Below, one piece after another: positions 1 through 5,817 of a stretch of DNA of 7,733 bases. Positions within the stretch are counted from its first letter, which is position 1, and every line of letters begins with the position of its first letter. Under the pieces are notes generated by a model. That model made no database searches. It was not told the DNA's origin and saw only the letters and a list, made by a program, of their open reading frames with translations. The stretch spans positions 1 through 7,733 of the forward strand of contig JASMAO010000116.1 in assembly GCA_030754315.1 (NCBI GenBank), in the 5' to 3' direction. Both the position numbers and the translations under genes were made by a program. This DNA is from SAR202 cluster bacterium. GTDB taxonomy: Bacteria > Chloroflexota > Dehalococcoidia > Lucifugimonadales > JASMAO01.

Positions 1-108
1 GGATACCGTTTGCCTATCAAGCCCCACGGGCTGCATACTCCCACTCAGCTTATGCCAACTCACCACCATCTCGGCCCCATCCTCATGAATCGAACGGACC
101 AGGCGGCA
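1..108 (-). pseudogene. Continuation of the sialidase-like gene in a shifted frame, cut by the window edge
   Basis: On the minus strand a second frame is open from just after a TGA at 109-111 to base 1. It reads RLVRSIHEDGAEMVVSWHKL and then continues with SGSMQPVGLDRQTVS. This looks like the part of a sialidase-like propeller expected after the first Asp box, and reads much better than the terminal residues of the frame above. A one-base deletion (or two-base insertion) between about 62 and 110 would join the two frames, giving one gene from 419 to beyond base 1. Either the gene is a real pseudogene or the assembly has a one-base error. A GGGG run on the coding strand (77-80) is one candidate position. 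The family match is from memory of related sequences, not from a search. Confidence 0.5.
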
Positions 109-419
109 TCAACACGATCCAGCGAGAGAAACAATTCAACCAGTTCGCTCCATGCTTCCCCTTCATCAATTGAGCGTCTCATGAGTACGCGTTGTCCGGG
201 TGTGTCCTCGTCGCTTGGATGGTTACTCTGCATAGTATAGATTGCACCCTTGAAGTAGGTGATATGAGCATGATACGAATACGTGCCGGTGGCTGGTTTC
301 GCTTCACAGAGTCTGAAGGTTTGCGTATTCTGCAGCATGGCATATCTACGGTCTGCCCGATTGGTATCGGGGAGTGAGGCTGTCCATTGGATGATTGACT
401 GCTTGATCCCCTGTTCCAC
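60..419 (-). CDS. Sialidase-like (BNR/Asp-box) protein, N-terminal part; reading frame breaks at its end
   Basis: This frame encodes the first ~110 residues of a sialidase-like beta-propeller protein. Visible are a conserved stretch around residues 45-80 (TGTYSYHAHITYFKG, then SNHPSDEDTPGQRVL) and a canonical Asp box S83-x-D85-x-G87-x-x-W90, the hallmark of BNR/neuraminidase propeller blades. Members of this family usually run to several hundred residues, so 119 is far too short. The GTG start at 417-419 shares its G with the TAG stop of the upstream hydrolase gene (1-base overlap), and no Shine-Dalgarno lies at proper distance, so translational coupling is likely. An in-frame TAG about 24 nt further upstream rules out a much longer N-terminus. 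No signal peptide is visible, unlike the other proteins here. The frame stops at TGA 60-62 after a tail (FMRMGPRWW) that does not look like sialidase, while another frame continues sensibly to the window edge. Exact substrate is unknown; true sialidase activity is not shown. Confidence 0.72.
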   Translation of the reverse strand: MEQGIKQSIIQWTASLPDTNRADRRYAMLQNTQTFRLCEAKPATGTYSYHAHITYFKGAIYTMQSNHPSDEDTPGQRVLMRRSIDEGEAWSELVELFLSLDRVDAAWSVRFMRMGPRWW

Positions 420-2974
420 TATCGCTGTTCGGAGCCTCGCCTAGCACGCACATTTCCTTTGAGCCCGTTTCGTTCAATGGCTTGATCAGCCTTGATCAGC
501 CAGACTTCGGCCACTTGCGCACCGCGTCCTGTGAGCCGCTGCCATGCGAGTTCGAGCTCACCGTCTTGTGTAGCCTTACGCGGTATGGCGAACTCAAGGG
601 GGGTGACCACCGGGGGCGGGGTATTTTCCGCCGGATTGAGCACAGCTGCACTGTCACCATAAGTAACCGTGTCGCGCACTCCTTCAAGTGTATGGCCGTA
701 GGCGCCGTGAATCTCATATGCGCCATCGGCTACAAGACGGATCGTTGCATTGTAGCGGCCAAGGTAGGTGGCGCGGACACGGTAGGCGCTATTAGGATCA
801 AGGCCATCATAGCGCAGTACAAGGGGAGCGGCGTATAAAGCATCTTCCGTATCCGTCCAGGAAAGCCGGTTGGGCGCGCCCTTTTCGAAGGAATGCCCTT
901 CGAGCGGCGTGGTTATACCGGCTGGGTCGTCCCACAGGGGGTGTGGCTTGACCAAGTGCGGCTGTTTCCAGGAGCACCCCAAATCATCGTAGAAACCGCC
1001 GGAACCAGGATCTTCCCAATCCGCTACGCGGGCCAGACGGAGCAACCGAACATCACTGCCTTCAGCGCATTCAGGCATTGTTGCCGTAAACCGGCCGGTA
1101 AGGATAGCGTCAAGTTCGTCCTCGATCCAAAGCCGATTATTGAGTGGCGTGTCGAGGAAATCGAGTACAGCGCCACGCTCAGGGGTTTCAGCATAATAAT
1201 TGGCACTGTCTAATTGGGCGCCGATACTATCGTAAAGCGCCGCGCCGAGTTCCACGATACGCGCTTTTAGCGTATCCGTGTAACTGTTCTGGTCAGATTC
1301 GGCCAGTAGGGCGCGCACGGTGGCAATGGTTTGTTCGACTCCAACTTCCGGGGCCCTGCGCAGCGCGGCACAGGCACGCTCCTCAATTGCGTTGGCTTTT
1401 AGCAGTCGAAGCCGCGTGTAGTGATCATAATAAGCACGCAGGAGGCACGACTGAAATCGCCAGTTGTTCAATAAAGCTTCATTGGCTTCCTCTTCAAGGG
1501 TTTTCCATAGGACGTAGGTAGCTTCGATATCCTCGTTTTCGGCCAAGGGTCCGCTGAAGTTAGCCTCAAGCATGAACAGCCCTTTCCGTACCCGCTCCGC
1601 ACGATCCCAACCAAAAAAGAAACGAGCATAGTCGAGCATGATCGCGTTGAGGTCGCGCTCTGGATCCCAGCCGAGGGCGGTCCACACAAATTTATTAACA
1701 TCATCCCCAATACCATCCGAGTAGGTCACAAAACCATCGGCATATTCGTCGAAAAGGTTGTGGATTCGCGCATGGCCCCGTGGGCGGGGAGCAAAAGGTT
1801 CGCGTCCCAGGGTTTGCGCCAGAGCACGATCCAAACCAGGAACAGGATACTGAGCGCGCACACAATGACCAATATCAGCATAACGCCGGATGGGGTATTG
1901 TTGAGGGACGCGGTCACGCTGTTCGTCCAGGAGAATACGCGACCAGGCGCCATAAACCACTCCCGTCACCCAATCGGGTTGCTCGCGCTGAAAATACGCA
2001 AAGAAGCTGTTATTCAACTCTGGGCAGAATCCCTGGTTGGAAACCCAAATGCCTACATCAGGATAGATCTTTCTTGCCTCCTCAGCGAAGCGTCCCGTCC
2101 ATGCTAACATGAGATCGGGATGCCTATGCGTGGTGCCGCCATCCCCGCCGGTTAGGCAGATATGATCAACTTTCGGCATTTGGCGTAGCGTATTCAGTTT
2201 GTTTTCGATGGCCCTCTCGAGTTCTTCCTCGGAGTTTCCTTGTCCCCCCAACGCTTCTTCGAATAGCCAGAAATCGAAACCATATTCATCGCATATACGT
2301 GACCACGCCGCAAGCATTTCCCCGTTGGATTGCTTAGCATGAAATCCGACATCCCCTTCCGGGGCGCCAAAAGAAGTGCTTTCAAAGGCATTTGCGCCAA
2401 ACACCGCCAGCTCCCGCATATATTGCTCGTACATTTTAGGAGTCCACGCATCATAACAATGGGCTAGGCCGCGATAGGCTATCTGGTGGCCGCGATAGGG
2501 ATAACGCGGCGCCGTAGCAATTTGGTTGTCCGCCGGGAGTTCGAGCTGGCCTTTATCCATCCTCAATTGCAGGAGGAGCCGCCCAGCCGCGAAGAGTACA
2601 CCGCGTTCATCCCGTCCAGCGAGTACGACAATGGGAGCCTTACCCTCGTTCTGGATGGCTATTGCATAGCCCTCTGCTTTCTCAGGCACGTTCATGGATC
2701 GTATAAATTCATTTAATGGCGTGTAGAGTTTATTCATCCGGCAGAGAATAATGGCGGTGGCCATCCCGTCACCCATCGTTGCAGCATGGGGTAAATGGAT
2801 GCCAGTACGCTTGGCGATTTCTTCCACAAGCATGTGCTGCGCTGTTTTGACAACGGTATTGTCATCTGATATGACAAGGGTTGCCTGACGTAAATCCAAG
2901 GTTTCCGCCATGCCTAGAACATTGTTGGTCAACATGGTGATCAACAACAAATAGAGAAACCGCTGGTTCTTCAT
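419..2974 (-). CDS. Secreted glycoside-hydrolase-like protein, alpha-glucuronidase/GH20-type N-terminal domain plus TIM-barrel-like core
   Basis: An 851-residue exported protein. Residues 1-23 form a Sec signal peptide (KNQR, then a hydrophobic run, probable cut after GMA). Residues ~26-145 look like the non-catalytic domain that precedes the barrel in GH67 alpha-glucuronidases and GH20 hexosaminidases, ending in the typical GRDERGVLFAAGRLL (120-134). From YPYRGHQIAYR (158-168) to about 480 follows a probable TIM barrel with acidic candidate residues in WLFEEA (236-241), LTGGDGG (274-280) and FAEEARKIYPDVG (296-308). Residues ~480-600 look helical, and ~645-830 look like a beta-sandwich ending at AEVWLIK. 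Catalytic residues cannot be assigned and no exact CAZy family is claimed; uronic-acid or hexosamine glycans are plausible substrates. Start: ATG at 2972-2974, six bases after GGAAGGGG (2981-2988). It lies 33 nt behind the HEAT gene and overlaps the sialidase-like gene by one base, so the three are probably one operon. The C-terminal ~20 residues follow a 10-bp tandem duplication and may be non-native. Confidence 0.8.
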   Translation of the reverse strand: MKNQRFLYLLLITMLTNNVLGMAETLDLRQATLVISDDNTVVKTAQHMLVEEIAKRTGIHLPHAATMGDGMATAIILCRMNKLYTPLNEFIRSMNVPEKAEGYAIAIQNEGKAPIVVLAGRDERGVLFAAGRLLLQLRMDKGQLELPADNQIATAPRYPYRGHQIAYRGLAHCYDAWTPKMYEQYMRELAVFGANAFESTSFGAPEGDVGFHAKQSNGEMLAAWSRICDEYGFDFWLFEEALGGQGNSEEELERAIENKLNTLRQMPKVDHICLTGGDGGTTHRHPDLMLAWTGRFAEEARKIYPDVGIWVSNQGFCPELNNSFFAYFQREQPDWVTGVVYGAWSRILLDEQRDRVPQQYPIRRYADIGHCVRAQYPVPGLDRALAQTLGREPFAPRPRGHARIHNLFDEYADGFVTYSDGIGDDVNKFVWTALGWDPERDLNAIMLDYARFFFGWDRAERVRKGLFMLEANFSGPLAENEDIEATYVLWKTLEEEANEALLNNWRFQSCLLRAYYDHYTRLRLLKANAIEERACAALRRAPEVGVEQTIATVRALLAESDQNSYTDTLKARIVELGAALYDSIGAQLDSANYYAETPERGAVLDFLDTPLNNRLWIEDELDAILTGRFTATMPECAEGSDVRLLRLARVADWEDPGSGGFYDDLGCSWKQPHLVKPHPLWDDPAGITTPLEGHSFEKGAPNRLSWTDTEDALYAAPLVLRYDGLDPNSAYRVRATYLGRYNATIRLVADGAYEIHGAYGHTLEGVRDTVTYGDSAAVLNPAENTPPPVVTPLEFAIPRKATQDGELELAWQRLTGRGAQVAEVWLIKADQAIERNGLKGNVRARRGSEQR
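481..500. repeat. Perfect 10-bp tandem duplication in the 3' end of the hydrolase gene
   Basis: CTTGATCAGC occurs twice back to back (481-490 and 491-500). On the coding strand it falls in codons for LIKADQA, right after the conserved-looking AEVWLI end of the C-terminal domain. Ten is not a multiple of three, so gain or loss of one copy changes the frame of the last ~25 codons. With one copy removed the frame would run to a TAG at 346-348, overlapping the sialidase-like gene by about 74 nt. Confidence 0.85.
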
Positions 2975-2980
2975 AATTTA

Positions 2981-2988
2981 CCCCTTCC
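2981..2988 (-). promoter_or_regulatory. Strong ribosome binding site for the 851-residue hydrolase
   Basis: The coding strand reads GGAAGGGG, six bases before the ATG at 2972-2974. It fixes the start in front of the signal peptide and is the best Shine-Dalgarno-like site in the operon. Confidence 0.7.
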
Positions 2989-3004
2989 AAGTATGTCTGT
3001 CGGC

Positions 3005-3037
3005 ATATTATTGTCGTGATTCATATCCCTTAACTGC
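3005..3037. repeat. Direct repeat at the HEAT gene 3' end, copy 1
   Basis: These 33 bases, spanning the stop codon and last codons of the HEAT gene, match 3698-3730 at 30 of 33 positions in the same orientation, about 693 bases apart. The match includes bases after the stop codon. Weaker similarity extends further into the coding region. Confidence 0.8.
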
Positions 3038-3412
3038 ATTAAGTGCGCCAAGCGTACCTATTTCTTTCAATGCCCTTGTTGCTGAAGCACGGACATTTAT
3101 GTCTTTGTCTTGTAGTGCTTGAATCAGAGCAGGCACAGCATCTACTGATCCTATTTTCCCTAATGCCAATGCCACACGACGACGCACATCTTGATCCTGT
3201 AATGCTTGGATCAGGGTAGATACTGCTGGTTTTCCTAGGTCAACCAAAGACTCAATAGCATTCTGATGGACTTGAGAATCGTCGGAAAACTTTCTGATTA
3301 CTTGTTTCAGATCTTCAATCTCTTGCGCTTCAGTTTTGACAATGGCAAAACAAATTAGGACATGAATTGCTAAGATCATACTAACCAACTTGATCCTGCG
3401 TGGATTTAACAT
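3008..3412 (-). CDS. Small exported HEAT-repeat (PBS-lyase type) protein
   Basis: A short protein with a hydrophobic N-terminus (NPRRIKLVSMILAIHVLICF, then a likely signal-peptidase site near TEAQ) followed by about two and a half HEAT-like helical repeats. The clearest are DLGKPAVSTLIQALQDQDVR and its successor GSVDAVPALIQALQDKDINV. HEAT arrays usually mediate protein binding, so an extracytoplasmic scaffold or adaptor is the likeliest role; no catalytic residue is seen. I prefer the ATG at 3410-3412 (134 residues) because GGAG (3422-3425) lies nine bases before it and the signal peptide then begins cleanly with MLNPRRIK. An ATG at 3425-3427 would add five residues (139) but has no Shine-Dalgarno. 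The gene is the probable first gene of an operon with the 851-residue hydrolase. Its last 40 codons are closely matched by the relic at 3701-3823. Family assignment is secure; function is not. Confidence 0.82.
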   Translation of the reverse strand: MLNPRRIKLVSMILAIHVLICFAIVKTEAQEIEDLKQVIRKFSDDSQVHQNAIESLVDLGKPAVSTLIQALQDQDVRRRVALALGKIGSVDAVPALIQALQDKDINVRASATRALKEIGTLGALNAVKGYESRQ

Positions 3413-3421
3413 CTTTTCAGT

Positions 3422-3425
3422 CTCC
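3422..3425 (-). promoter_or_regulatory. Ribosome binding site that favours the internal ATG of the HEAT gene
   Basis: GGAG on the coding strand sits nine bases upstream of the ATG at 3410-3412. It lies inside the first codons of the longer alternative frame, whose own ATG at 3425-3427 is preceded only by an A/T-rich run without a purine-rich site. Confidence 0.5.
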
Positions 3426-3491
3426 ATGATTAAAAAATATCATTAGGGTTTCACCTTAATTATTTTAAATGCTAACTAAGACGTCACCTAT

Positions 3492-3520
3492 ATAATATAT
3501 CCTATAAAGTTCCCATTCAC
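3492..3520 (-). promoter_or_regulatory. Weak sigma70-like promoter candidate upstream of the HEAT gene operon
   Basis: Read on the minus strand, GTGAAT (3515-3520, three of six consensus bases) is followed after exactly 17 bases by TATTAT (3492-3497, five of six). It lies about 65-80 bases upstream of the HEAT start codon, a sensible distance for an operon promoter. The surrounding sequence is very AT-rich, so chance matches are likely. Confidence 0.25.
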
Positions 3521-3567
3521 TTTTTTTGTTTTTTACAAAACACCTAAAATCAGATCGGGTGCCCTCG

Positions 3568-3591
3568 TACTTAAGTTTTAACTTAAATACA
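3568..3591. repeat. 24-nt dyad repeat, copy 1
   Basis: An exact 24-base match to 7705-7728 in the same orientation. Its core TTAAGTTTTAACTTAA is a perfect inverted repeat of two 7-base arms around TT, and the symmetry continues outwards by two further base pairs after one mismatch. It lies about 140 bases upstream of the HEAT gene start. It could be an operator, a small dispersed repeat or the end of a lost mobile element; it is not followed by a T-run, so a terminator is unlikely. Confidence 0.8.
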
Positions 3592-3697
3592 GAATAGCTA
3601 CTTCAAAACTTTATCAGAAATATGGTGGGCTAGCTTGCTCTTCAGAACTAACGGCTGACACCCGTACATTACCAGACGCGTATATACCACCATCAGT

Positions 3698-3730
3698 ATA
3701 TTACTGTTGTGATTCATATCCCTTGACTGC
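3698..3730. repeat. Direct repeat at the HEAT relic 3' end, copy 2
   Basis: Partner of 3005-3037 (three mismatches in 33). The higher DNA identity at the extreme 3' end than in the body of the repeat unit suggests either recent shared ancestry or gene conversion at the tails. Confidence 0.8.
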
Positions 3731-3843
3731 TTTCAGTGCTTCTGGTGTGCCTATCTTCTCTAATGCTTGTGCCGAAGCATCACGAACCTGTACATCCTGA
3801 CCCTGCAATGTTTCTATAAGAGCACCGCATCCTTTGCCCCCTG
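3701..3843 (-). pseudogene. Relic of a HEAT-repeat gene tail, fused to the 3' end of the beta-helix gene
   Basis: Minus-strand codons from 3823 down to the TAA at 3701-3703 read ALIETLQGQDVQVR, then ASAQALEKIGTPEALKAVKG and YESQQ. Of these 40 residues 23 are identical to the C-terminus of the intact HEAT gene (3008-3412), and the DNA match continues a few bases beyond the stop. Upstream, the frame of the beta-helix gene carries on after its TAG (3844-3846) as QQGAKDAV, matching the VDAV that precedes ALIQAL in the intact gene; a one- or two-base indel near 3824 then moves to the ALIETL frame. There is no start codon or ribosome binding site, so it is not an independent gene. It probably arose by duplication of, or recombination with, a HEAT gene followed by decay. 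Confidence 0.75.
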
Positions 3844-5424
3844 CTATCTCACCTTCCCCAATGCTTCCACTCCTAACCGATCCTCCAGTTGTTTAAAATA
3901 CAAACTGCGCGGACTCACCTTTTTACCGTGCGACTCCCAATGGGCAGCCTCACGTTCGTGCCTGCCATCTCTCTTCTTGCCAATACAGCCAATGGCATAA
4001 TTTTGTGACGTTGGCGGACTCTGAACCACAAAACTCTCAGCCTCACAATTCCACAGTACTTTTTGAGCCCCAGCCCAACCGTGTCCTGTGCCTGAACTTT
4101 GCCGATCCTGCACATTAATCGCATTGCCTTTTACGATCACATTGTCAAACAGCGTGGCTACCGACCACCTGTGGTGTGGTCCTGTATCTGAATGCGCGAT
4201 ATCGGCAACACAATCTACAAAAGCATTTGGCCCTGGTACCCGTGCGTGAAGCACATAGTCGTGACGTCCCCGCCGAGTATAACACCGCTGCACCAAAGAT
4301 AACTGCCCGTGAACAGGAAATGAATAGCGCCTCGACCCAGTAATTTGCGACACCGGATCTAAACACCGGCTATCCTGCACCGTCATCCACTTGGCCTGAG
4401 ATCCAACGGTCACACACGAATAACCAAAATAAACCGACGTCACCCGTCGTGCCCAGGCATTTTTAACCCGAGAAAACACCACAAAATTCCAGCCGTGATC
4501 TTCATCGACAAACTCGCCTTCTCGCCGGCGATCTTTCTCGCGGTCATCAAATTCCGATACACCGCGCAAATTCTCAATGCCCACCTGCTCAATCCGACCC
4601 AAATATTCATATTTATAGATCCATCCACCACCATATTCACGCTCAAAAGCATTGCCCATGGGTGCATCAACCGTAATCTCATTGCCATCTATTACCACCA
4701 CCACTCGATCAAACTTTAAATCATAAGTCCCCGGCTTCCACTGCACCACAGTAGGTTTTGGCATCTCAATGCGATCCATACCAATTGCCGCAATCCATTC
4801 TGCCGTACTCGGCCGGTGCACAATCACTTGATCGCCTATCTCAAAATCCGAAGCATCCGCCACCTCAAACGCCCGTGCTCCCACCGGAACATAATCGTCC
4901 ACAATCGCCTGCCGCGTGCCATTCACCTCGCGAGGACTGCGACCACGCCCTTCAAACTCAACCAGCGTGCGCTTGTCCGTCCCAGTCGCAATCAGCACCG
5001 TCCCATCCTCACCTTCTCCTTCACCACGCAGCACCACCCCACTCGCCCTTACCTGAAGTGTCCCATCAATCCGATATTCCCCTCGCTTGAGCAACAACGC
5101 TCCACGAAACCCATTGGCGCCTACTGCTCGCTCAGACACTTTATCGATCGCCGCCTGCAACCGCTCCGTATCATCCCTTTCCGCCTGTGGTTCCACTGTC
5201 ATCACCACCGGCATATCTGGCAATGCCACACCACCTCCCATATACCCACAATGCGAAAAATCGGGAATCACATTGCCCTTTTCATCCGGCGTATATACCA
5301 GCTTTCCATCTTCACCAGGATACACCAGCTCACTATAATTCTCCTCTGCCCACACTGACCCAACACAAACCAGCAATGTCACCGACACACTAATAAACCC
5401 AAACAAATAAACCTCAGACAACAT
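3844..5424 (-). CDS. Secreted right-handed parallel beta-helix protein, pectate-lyase superfamily-like
   Basis: A 526-residue exported protein when started at ATG 5422-5424. Residues 1-26 (MLSEVYLFGFISVSVTLLVC and onwards to SVWA) are a signal peptide. The sequence then shows PDFSHCGYMGGGVALPDMPV (55-74), the DDTERLQAAID element (84-94) that opens many pectate-lyase-like helices, GFRGALLLKRGEYRIDGTL (105-123), and a long run of short beta-strand/turn repeats to about residue 480. Conserved-looking clusters are RGRHDYVLHARVPGPNAFVD (385-404), DTGPHHRWS (413-421) and GTGHGWAGAQKVLWNC (445-460). The fold fits a polysaccharide lyase or hydrolase acting outside the cytoplasm; substrate and catalytic residues are unknown. 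A TTG start at 5491-5493 would add 23 residues, including KGKKTR, which would give the signal peptide a positive n-region; the ATG start lacks one and has only a poorly spaced AAAGG. The C-terminus (LGVEALGKVR) runs directly into a HEAT-gene relic, so the natural end may have been altered. Confidence 0.78.
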   Translation of the reverse strand: MLSEVYLFGFISVSVTLLVCVGSVWAEENYSELVYPGEDGKLVYTPDEKGNVIPDFSHCGYMGGGVALPDMPVVMTVEPQAERDDTERLQAAIDKVSERAVGANGFRGALLLKRGEYRIDGTLQVRASGVVLRGEGEGEDGTVLIATGTDKRTLVEFEGRGRSPREVNGTRQAIVDDYVPVGARAFEVADASDFEIGDQVIVHRPSTAEWIAAIGMDRIEMPKPTVVQWKPGTYDLKFDRVVVVIDGNEITVDAPMGNAFEREYGGGWIYKYEYLGRIEQVGIENLRGVSEFDDREKDRRREGEFVDEDHGWNFVVFSRVKNAWARRVTSVYFGYSCVTVGSQAKWMTVQDSRCLDPVSQITGSRRYSFPVHGQLSLVQRCYTRRGRHDYVLHARVPGPNAFVDCVADIAHSDTGPHHRWSVATLFDNVIVKGNAINVQDRQSSGTGHGWAGAQKVLWNCEAESFVVQSPPTSQNYAIGCIGKKRDGRHEREAAHWESHGKKVSPRSLYFKQLEDRLGVEALGKVR

Positions 5425-5493
5425 CCTTGTTTTTTTACCTTTTAATACGGCCAAATCCACGCATGCCCAAAAGTCCGCGTCTTTACTCTCCAA

Positions 5494-5817
5494 CTCATGA
5501 ATATAATAAAAAACTATCGAAGAGTTGCCACTTAACTAAATAATGGCATAAGGGCCGTTGATACCCGCCTGATTACCCCGTACGGGATTAATGCCTGTAA
5601 ACATATTCCATTCAAGCAGAGAATTCGCACAGTCTAGCAGTTATATTGTTAGTCTTTCAGGATCTAGTTGAAGATCTGATATAGACTCAAAAGATCACGT
5701 CTGAACTCTTTATTGATTGTTAGATGTTCTGCCAATTCTATGTTAATTATTGCAGATGCCAAGATCAACATTAACTTGACAATAAATTAAACTATCTCAC
5801 CACCATCACTATTGACA
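5494..5817. other. Intergenic region between the two hydrolase/lyase genes
   Basis: No gene is visible on either strand in these 324 bases. It holds an imperfect palindrome at 5572-5592 and several AT-rich short inverted repeats, none of which looks like a rho-independent terminator on the minus strand. The distance makes independent transcription of the beta-helix gene likely. Confidence 0.5.
5572..5592. promoter_or_regulatory. Imperfect palindrome, possible operator upstream of the beta-helix gene
   Basis: CCCGTACGGG (5577-5586) is a perfect 10-base palindrome, flanked by ATTA on the left and TAAT on the right with one unpaired base of difference. It lies about 150 bases upstream of the beta-helix gene start. 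Size and symmetry suit a dimeric regulator, but it is a single copy and no regulator gene is present, so the function is a guess. Confidence 0.3.

Larger units (their letters stand above)
3428..3700. other. AT-rich intergenic region between the HEAT operon and the HEAT relic
   Basis: No gene with a start codon is visible. The region contains the promoter candidate at 3492-3520, homopolymer runs at about 3521-3536, one copy of the 24-nt dyad repeat (3568-3591) and, on the minus strand, a 28-codon open stretch at 3617-3700 immediately after the stop of the HEAT relic. No hairpin followed by a T-run on the minus strand was seen, so I call no terminator. Confidence 0.6.

Noticed and set aside
3521..3537. 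GTTTT/AAAAC hairpin with neighbouring T-run as a terminator
   Set aside because: Five weak pairs, wrong strand for the T-run relative to the genes, and no plus-strand gene ends here.
4816..5358. Plus-strand open frame of 180 codons, and overlapping Pro/Ser-rich frames at 4758-5090 and 5087-5338
   Set aside because: They lie antisense to the beta-helix gene, which has a signal peptide and clear domain motifs; their low-complexity His/Pro/Ser composition is what antisense frames of such a gene give.
5743..5791. TTAATTATTG and CAATAAATTAA as a long-loop inverted repeat downstream of the GHL15-like gene
   Set aside because: AT-only stem with a loop of about 28 bases and no T-run; not a credible terminator.
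5775..5801. Perfect TTGACA on the plus strand
   Set aside because: No acceptable -10 element at 16-18 bases and no plus-strand gene downstream.
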